A stretch of DNA of 64,000 nt from Leucocoprinus leucothites (lineage: Eukaryota; Basidiomycota; Agaricomycetes; Agaricales; Agaricaceae). A program made the translations under genes and the position numbers. How positions within the stretch are numbered: position 1 is the first letter of the stretch; the number at the start of each line of letters is the position of its first letter. This document shows positions 57,501-64,000 of the stretch, piece after piece. Where the stretch lies: the NCBI GenBank assembly GCA_013368445.1, contig JAACJO010000009.1, positions 2,046,001-2,110,000 of the forward strand, written 5' to 3'. The notes below the pieces were generated by a model. It worked only from the letters and a program-made list of their open reading frames with translations, did not search any database and was not told where the DNA came from.

Positions 57501-58264
57501 GATTTACTGAAAACATCCACAAATTTGTGATATTCCGAAGGAACATTAGAAAGGTTGATGGGATCCTGTGAAGAAGAAGAAGCAGCTCCAGCCACAGATG
57601 AGTGCCGGAGATCCATACCAAAATGCATAGAGCCAGGTTGACAACAGACACATGCAAATGCAGCTGCACCAATCAGTCAAACATCAGGTCGAGAAGAAGA
57701 AGAATCAGGAACTGGTGAGATTGTATCAGAAGCTGGCGATTCGGCAGAGATAGGCATGCAGACAGAAGGAGTAGCAAGATCTGATTGCAGAGTAGATTGG
57801 AAAGTGATTTGACCTGAAACCCAATCAATCAATGGATTGTAGCAGGCAAGCCAATTATGTCCAAGAACCACAGAGCAAGATGGATTAAGCCAAGTGACAT
57901 AGAAGTCCAGATTTATACATTCACCAGTTGGAAATGAGATAGGGATTTTCGCAGTCTCTGAAATGAATGAATTAGATGAACCATCAAACAATCGCAACTC
58001 TACAGGAGGAATCGGAATAGTGGGTACACGATATTTACGAATAAGCAAATTGTCTATGAAGCAGTGAGTTGAACCACTATCAACGAGCACAGTAAGTGAA
58101 ATAGGGAGTGAAGAAGATTTGCCCAAAAGCAAAGAAGAAGTAAGCAAAATATGAAGAGAGTTTGGATCGGAAAGAGCAGACGCATTGAGTCAAATACTCT
58201 CTGAAGCACAGGAGAGTTCAATGCGATCCTCAGCCTGTGCAGAGTTCTGAGGATTGCTTGCTAT
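54560..58264 (-). pseudogene. pol: Pol of Ty3-2: protease, reverse transcriptase, RNase H, integrase, chromodomain
   Basis: A single frame from the gag stop to 54560. Protease: [13 protein letters not shown] (DSG intact) and VVLGHNWL. Reverse transcriptase: [16 protein letters not shown] and [12 protein letters not shown] (about 57000). RNase H: IIVETDASDYALAAIL. Integrase: H2C2 finger, SISMDFIKKLP, VTSDHSSEF, GDGQTE. Chromodomain at the end: YKVDCIIDSKID and YKVVWLGYEDTDEAELWLP. Eleven in-frame stops, all TGA (plus-strand low ends 58190, 57677, 57473, 57380, 57341, 57155, 56654, 56375, 56225, 56114, 55346), are the only lesions. The chromodomain places it in the chromovirus clade, whose members target insertion through chromatin. 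Confidence 0.92.
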
Positions 58265-59844
58265 TTTTTCAAACTCTTGGATTGAGAGCCCGAAGGTTGT
58301 GAAGCATCCTTGGAGTCTGCGTTGGCCTTGGCTTTTCGCCCTTTAGGCTTGTTCACGTTAGAAGAAGAAGAAGAAGTAGAATTGGAATTATTATTAGTAT
58401 TACCAGACTTGTTCTTGCGAGGACAGTCATGAATCATGTGGTTTCCACCACGGTATAACCATTGTCCATTTGTGATGCAACGCTGACACTCTTGAGCAGT
58501 CAGCTTACCGTCCTTGTTGAGTTTTCTGGTGAGAGGATTGGAGGGTTGTGATGAGGAAGAAGGATTTGACGATTTCTGGAATGGTTTAGGATTGTTGGAA
58601 GGAGGATTGGAAGGTGTGTTGGACTGCTGCAATGAGCTCTGCTGGCGATTGTTGTTGTTGTTCTTCCCCTTGTTTTTATTCTGCTGGTTCTGCTGGTTCT
58701 GCATATCAGGACGTGTTGAAGACTGACCTGGTTTTTCACCAGTATGCTTCTTTTTGTGGACACGGGACCAGTAGTTGTTGTCAATTTGCATAGCGAGACA
58801 TTGCATAGCAGCAAGGGAAGAGGGTTTGCCAGTAGAAGAGCTGGAAATGATGTCGGAAATGCGATCTAGAAGGCCTCGATAATAGCAGTAAACTAGGACA
58901 TTGTTGGGCCATCCCAAGTTACTAGCAAGTCACGAGAACTCAACATTATACTTGGTTATAGTCCAGTTATGACCCATGCGAAGGTGTTCCAACTCCTCCA
59001 CTGCCTCTGTCTCGTGATCAAGGGCCCCAAAATTCTTGTGCAACTTGTCCACAAACAATTGGAAATCCTGAAACCAGGAAATGACATCCCAATCATACTC
59101 CACTTGAAGAACCATTTGAAAGTACTGCTGAGTGGGTCCCTTGAGAAAGGTCATCGCAAAGCTAACCTTCACACATTCTGTAGTGAATTGCGACAGATTA
59201 GTATTGAAGTATAAACAGCATTGAAAAAGGAACTTGTCTAGTTTCTGAGGCTTGGAGCTGTCAAATGTGTCGGGCTCTTTAGCCTGAATGCATTCTGTTT
59301 TAACAACAGGCTGGGGAGTATGGTTGCGATTTTCAAGATTAGTTGCAAAACAATCCATAATGTTCAAGAATCATTCTTCAGGGTCTGGGTTTTGATGATG
59401 GTGGTGATGAGGATGCTCATCAGGCTCATTCTCTGGGTCACCTTCATCATTAGGATCATCATTGGGAGGACCTCCATTGCCATCTCCACCTCCTGCATCA
59501 GCACCATCATTATCCAAATGTTCATCATCCTGACCCAAATCTTCAGTTTCGAAAAATTGGGTATTGCCCTCCAGTTCTTGTGTGTTATTCTCCTCTTCTT
59601 CCTCATTGTCTTTGTTATGGTCAACACTGACCTGGTCATACTCAGGCTGGGGTTCATCTTCTTCAGACTCATGAATAGTCCTACACAAAGCTTCACACCC
59701 ATTTCGAGGTAGACCTGAAAACCGAGGAGTAGAAGGAGTGCCACCTCTACCATGAGTAGAAGGTGCACATCGAGAGGGAAGTGGATGATTCTGGACAGAA
59801 ATACCATGAGTACAAGCAGTATTGCAAGTAAGTGTTGTAGACAT
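58261..59844 (-). pseudogene. gag: Gag of Ty3-2, two internal TGA codons
   Basis: One frame from ATG at 59844 to TAG at 58263-58261, broken by TGA at 59371-59373 and 58930-58932. The N-terminal part is acidic (EEEEENNTQELEGN) and ends in a His-run; the core has DTFDSSKPQKLDKFLFQ and VISWFQDFQLFVDKLHKNFG, parallel to Ty3-1 gag. The zinc-knuckle region is altered (CITNGQWLYRGGNHMIHDC), with the first cysteines in a different spacing. The stop follows TTGAAAAAA and pol opens in the -1 frame. Confidence 0.88.
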
Positions 59845-59884
59845 ATTAAGAAAATGATACCAAAAGTTGGGATTCTGAATATAC

Positions 59885-60130
59885 TGTCAAGATTTGCGAA
59901 ATACTGGTGCTTACTAAGCACGTGAAAGTTACAGAGAGGTCGGTCATTGGCTTCAGCATATGTGCTGTGCCCTTCTAATATCGCGTTGACTGATTTGGTC
60001 TACGAGGAAGATGACAGGCAGTGCAAATTGGAATTCAACACTGAAGGAATAACGGACAGAGAATTCAGAGTGGAATCTTAGTCGATATTCAGAATGAATA
60101 ATACATGAGCTAGTAGTGACATATTTAAGA
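59885..60130 (-). repeat. Truncated 5' LTR of Ty3-2
   Basis: Matches the first 246 bases of the LTR at 52424-52969 with scattered substitutions, then stops at ..TTTAAGA where the complete LTR continues TAACG. The Helitron end begins at the next base. Confidence 0.92.
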
Positions 60131-60142
60131 CAAGTTTTGATA

Positions 60143-60161
60143 CCCATGCCTTCGGCATGGG
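60143..60161 (-). terminator. Helitron 3' hairpin
   Basis: CCCATGCCTTCGGCATGGG forms an 8-base-pair stem with a 3-base loop and lies 12 bases from the element end. Such hairpins mark the end of rolling-circle transfer in Helitrons. Confidence 0.85.
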
Positions 60162-60367
60162 GTGTGACACAATGGTAAATCTGAGCTTTCAAACTTAGGC
60201 TTTGAGTTCTGGAGGATAGTATCATTTGAAAATACAAAATTCACATCAAATGGTAAAACAATTGTTCCTATATTCTAAAGACCATTCAAAAATCTGAAAA
60301 AAGAATATATACATATACTAAAGGCCATCCGAGAACTGAAGTAAGAGATGAGAAAACAAAAAAGGAA

Positions 60368-63300
60368 TCAAAGTCTAAGTCCAGACAAAACCTCTCTGCA
60401 TACTACATTTGTGGTCCAGTTATTTCTATTTTCTGAAGGTAGAAGAATTTTGATCCTAGATCCAGATGTACATCGAGACAAAGCTACATACAATTGGCCA
60501 TGTGAAAATACAGGGGTTTGCAGATTGATTCCAACATGTTTAACTGACTGTCCTTGGGATTTGTTGATTGTCATTGCAAATGCAAGACAGACTGGAAACT
60601 GACATCGCTGAAGAGGGATTGGAAGTGTTTCAGCTGTTGGCCGAATCACAATCCTTGGAATGAATGCTAGTTTTCCTGAGAATTTTGCATCTCCAGAAAT
60701 AATATGGCAAGTAAGTGCCCTTCTCCCAATTTTGTGTACAACCATCTGTGTTCCATTACAGAGACCTCTAGAGGGATCCAGGTTCCGAAGAAGCATTACA
60801 GGAACACCCTCCTTTAGAGCAAGCTTTGCAAGTGGCAACCCACTTGCATTAAGTGAGTTCAAGTATTCTGGAGGATAAGGCTGGTAATTTCGTATTTCTT
60901 GGTTTTCCAGAACAACTGAGTCAACACTCATAAGCACTTTTCTCTGTCCTGGGAACTTGGCAAGGATAGTTTCATTTATATCATCAACTTCATCATTTCT
61001 GGACGATAGAATTGTCCTATCCAGATAATACTGATCTGGCTGTTGATGATTAATATTGGGATAGGTAGATGCAATTAAGTTTTCTAGTGAGTTATCTGGA
61101 ACTCACATTATCTCAGGGACCAACACTGTATTATCATTCCCCATATTTTCTCCAGCACCAATTTGCAACAGCCACTGTGCATGGGCATCACTTTCAGCAG
61201 TTCTTTCCAACCTCATATTTTGCACCAAGTAGTGAACTTCAATATTCTGCCAGAATTCACTTTGGCAAAGAGAAGCACCTATAATATCTGGGTGCAGTCC
61301 TCTAGGAACAACAGGAAGTGTCTGACGGAAGTCACCACCAAAGACCACAGTAATCCCCCCAAAGGATATGTCCTTGCCAAGCAAATATTGTAAGTAGCAA
61401 TCAACACCATAGACTGCATGACGATGTTGCATTGGGACTTTATCCCAGATGAGAATTTTGGTGTGTGTTAAAACATCAAACATGTGATGTTGAGGTGTGA
61501 GGGGTGCTACTGTAGCTTCATCAATAGCTAATGGAAGCTTGAATCTGGAATGAGCTGTTCGGCCCCCCTCAAGTAGTAGAGCTGCAATTCCAGAAGATGC
61601 TACACATAATGCAACATCTTCAGTTGGATGTGATCGGATTTCTGCAGCAAGAGTATTGCACACAAAGGTCTTTCCTCCCCCTCCTGCACTGTGGATAAAA
61701 AACATTTTCCCTAGTTCCTGGTCAACAGATGCAATTACTGCATCAAACACAGCAGTCTGCTCTGGATTGAACAATGCACGGTTATCTGCTACCATTCTTC
61801 TGAGTGCAGGTCAATCATAGTCAAGCTGCTCATGCAATATGAAGTTAGCATGAGTATCATGCCATGCTTCACCATTTCCAGGACCTTGTGAAAGTGGCAT
61901 ATTAGGGAACTTGGTCAAGTCCTTGCCAGACTTGTGTAAGATTTTGTCAAGCAGATGGAGTCCATAGTCCCAGATTTGTACATCAGTAAATTCTCGATCC
62001 CAGTAATGGTTAATATTGCCCAGTCTTCATCGAAGGTCATCACAGATATAAACCTGGAACTTCTCCCACAGTTTTTCAGGTTCAGAAGGTTCACAGTATA
62101 TCAAGATTACTGCAAATAGAGACCGTAATGCAGAGCCAGTCTTAGTAGCACTGGCCTCATCCAAGCACTGCTCCCACTCTCCATCATTTTCCAATAGTCC
62201 TCATGCTAAACAGGCATCCTTGAATGTAGGATAGAGCCTGTCTTCAAAAGTCCGCAGAAACTCAAATGATGTTGCACCCGGAACAGCTGTGAGTAAGAGT
62301 CTGAGATAAAATCTCTGACCCTGTGTAGGAGAAGCAAAATACATTCTTCCAATTGCATATCCTTTTGTATGGGGTGTCCACCTTTTGCTTTTTTTGCTGT
62401 AAACAAAGGTGCAGGGGAAGTCTTGATAGAGAATATTTTGTGTAGCTTCACCATATTGCTGGTTAGCCTCAAACCAAGCTGTAAGTGCAGTTTTATGAAT
62501 ATTGTCTCTGGCAAGGACTTCTTCTGCAGTTTGATCTGGATCATAGTAGATCAACTACTGGTTGGGCAAGTGGATTGGTAAATGATATACAGTGGGAGTT
62601 TCACTATGCATAGGAAATTCAAAGATGCACCAACATGCTTCTATTGGAGAGATATAGTGAGCATCTAGATATTCTTTGATTTCATCTCGCTGCTGATCCC
62701 CATGTGCACTAATTTCCAGAGTAGCTTTATCATGGCCTTTATAGATATATTTGTGAATATACTTCACAGCTTCCACTGAGGCACAAATTTCAACATTGAT
62801 ATGACATTGGTACTGAGCACATAGGTACTTGTTGTGTGGCACTACCCAGGAGTGTCATAGTCAAAATTGTTTTTGTGGAAGGTACAGCCATTTCGTGGAC
62901 GTGCATAGCTAGGGTAGCCATCTTCTCCATATATTGTTGCATCATTGAAAGGCTTGGGGTATCTTTTGCTGCATTTTCCATCAACCATGCACTTTGCATC
63001 TGGATATCCCTCTCCACAGGGGCCATGTAGCATCATTGTTGTGATAACTTCATGTAGTACAGGCTCCAGGTCTGGATCTAGGAGTGTTGCAGAGACAATC
63101 GAGTCAACATGAGCTGCATCTCTGATCTTGTAAGGAGCATCAAGGAATATGAGCAGATGCATATGTGGTAGTCCTCTCTTTTGATACTCTATGGTATGGA
63201 CCATTGCAGCTGTTGATCCAAAAAGGCCTTCTCTGATTTCTTTGAGGAGAGCAGATTTCTTTTGCTCAAAAACCCTTGCCACAATATCAGGATGGTCAGA

Positions 63301-63387
63301 GGCACTTTGCTTTTTTTTGTTAGGGGTTTCATCCTCAAACAGAGCTTCTTGGACTTCTGGCCAGTTTGGATTTGCAGTCATAGTCAA
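60368..63387 (-). pseudogene. Helitron Rep/Pif1-like helicase, degenerate and N-terminally truncated
   Basis: In minus-strand order: TMTANPNWPE (first Rep motif), RGLPHMHLLIFLD (HUH motif with the two metal-binding His, about 63140-63180), then KYIHKYIYKGHDK with the paired catalytic tyrosines (about 62740-62780). The SF1 helicase part has HSAGGGGKTFVCNT (Walker A, about 61670-61710), FGGDFRQTLPVV and INKSQGQS with LYVALSRC at the C-terminus (60368-60937). Rep nicks and rejoins the element ends, and the helicase unwinds DNA. Lesions: a one-base shift near 62848 before the motif VPHNKYL, a TAG near 62555, TGA codons near 62201, 62027, 61812 and 61103, and loss of the N-terminus at 63394. Confidence 0.88.
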
Positions 63388-63394
63388 GAAAATG

Positions 63395-64000
63395 TGTTAT
63401 GGTGACGCCGGCCCGGTCCTAAGCTGGCGCGATAAGTATCGAGTTGATCTTATCAAAGGGGACTCCTTCTCGGTAAGCGACAAAGTCGTTTACTAAGTCA
63501 GAGTTATAATACGGCGATTATAGAGTTAAGACTTTTAGTAATTGAGATCTTAGAGCTTAAGTTCAATTTGACTTTGTATAGATAAAGGCTCGTATTGAGT
63601 CTCCACCTAACCAAGTAGAAATGATGTTTCTCCTTGGTAGATGTCGACGACTTATATACGATACAAGTCAGTATCTATTATTAACTAGGGCTAAGGGCTT
63701 CTAATGAAAGAAGAGAAGCGTACAGCTTCCTTAACACTAATTAAACTATATAAGACGCAATCTGTCAAAGAAGCTTTAGAAGTTCTTCTAAAGAAGTTCT
63801 TCTTTGATCATTTGATCAATCACAAGGTAAGTCCAAATATAGCGCAGCTATATTTAACAATCACATGTCATCAAAATACAAACAAAATCAAACAAGTCAT
63901 AACGAGTCATAACCAGACAAAGTAAACAAGTCAAACTAATGAAAAAATACAAAAACAAATAAGAAGAAACATAATTGCGATATTACTTAAGTAAAGCTAA
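63395..64000. mobile_element. LTR of a further retroelement, continuing past the window
   Basis: The sequence changes abruptly from Helitron Rep to TGTTATGGTGACGCCGGCCC, with the TGTTA start typical of fungal LTRs. It contains a TATA-like element (ACTATATAAGACG, about 63745). No coding frame with a recognised domain is present up to the window edge. It is read as an LTR inserted in the Helitron; the other end is not visible. Confidence 0.6.

Larger units (their letters stand above)
52424..60130 (-). mobile_element. Ty3/gypsy chromovirus Ty3-2
   Basis: Minus-strand element inserted in the reverse transcriptase of Ty3-3. It has a 3' LTR (52424-52969), a polypurine tract (52971-52983), a plus-strand accessory gene, pol, gag, and a 5' LTR of which only 246 bases (59885-60130) lie before a Helitron insertion. 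All internal frames are open apart from TGA codons. Its layout is the same as that of Ty3-1, with moderate protein divergence, and its LTR is different in sequence. Confidence 0.9.
60131..63394 (-). mobile_element. Helitron, 5' part lost
   Basis: The 3' end on the minus strand is CTTG followed by host T, 11-12 bases after a perfect hairpin. The insertion is between A and T of the Ty3-2 LTR, the target Helitrons use. The element carries a Rep/helicase gene on the minus strand. Its 5' end is not in the window, because an LTR element interrupts Rep at 63395. Confidence 0.85.

Overview
The window looks like a piece of an Agaricomycete (mushroom-forming basidiomycete) nuclear genome. Genes are split by many short introns (mostly 47 to 75 bases, GT..AG), and the families are typical of that group: F-box-like proteins, a NACHT NTPase, a LysM effector, chitin synthase, mitochondrial polyprenyl diphosphate synthase, chromodomain Ty3/gypsy elements, Tc1/mariner and Helitron. 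All gene models were spliced by eye from reading frame and splice signals; there is no expression evidence.

Region 1 (about 0.5-13.4 kb) is ordinary, gene-bearing sequence. It holds two related F-box-like genes (506-1737 +, 12133-13345 -), a decayed third copy (1878-2309), a secreted protein rich in dibasic sites (3396-4179), a five-exon NACHT NTPase (5982-8731) and a secreted two-LysM protein with an unusual His-Asp-Glu repeat tail (10078-10981). Positions 13.4-16.6 kb are nearly empty.

Region 2 (about 16.65-43.65 kb) is a tandem array of six diverged modules, called M1 to M6 here. Every module starts with a minus-strand copy of a COQ1-like polyprenyl synthase. In M1, M3 and M5 this is followed by a plus-strand NACHT-like gene; in M2 and M4 by a plus-strand chitin synthase copy; M6 is cut short. 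Only the M1 NACHT-like gene (17699-19990, 709 residues) is open throughout. It resembles a NACHT protein in layout but has no P-loop lysine. Everything else in the array is pseudogenic. The array also carries two solo LTRs of one family, a third LTR-like insert, a 980-base insertion of unknown type and two copies of a 1.59-kb Tc1/mariner element in opposite orientations.

Region 3 (43.65-64 kb) is a nest of transposons. Ty3-1 (plus strand, 43653 to about 51270) ends at its polypurine tract without a 3' LTR and abuts a fragment of Ty3-3 (minus). Ty3-3 is split in its reverse transcriptase by the LTR of Ty3-2 (minus, 52424-60130+). The other LTR of Ty3-2 is interrupted by a Helitron (minus, 60131-63394), and the Helitron Rep gene is interrupted by a further LTR at 63395. 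Ty3-1 and Ty3-2 both carry, between pol and the 3' LTR and on the opposite strand, a gene for a coiled-coil protein with cysteine spacing of the Zn2Cys6 type. This is the most interesting candidate in the window. Nearly all nonsense codons in the Ty3 copies are TGA, several at sites where arginine is expected, which points to CpG-directed C-to-T mutation of repeats.
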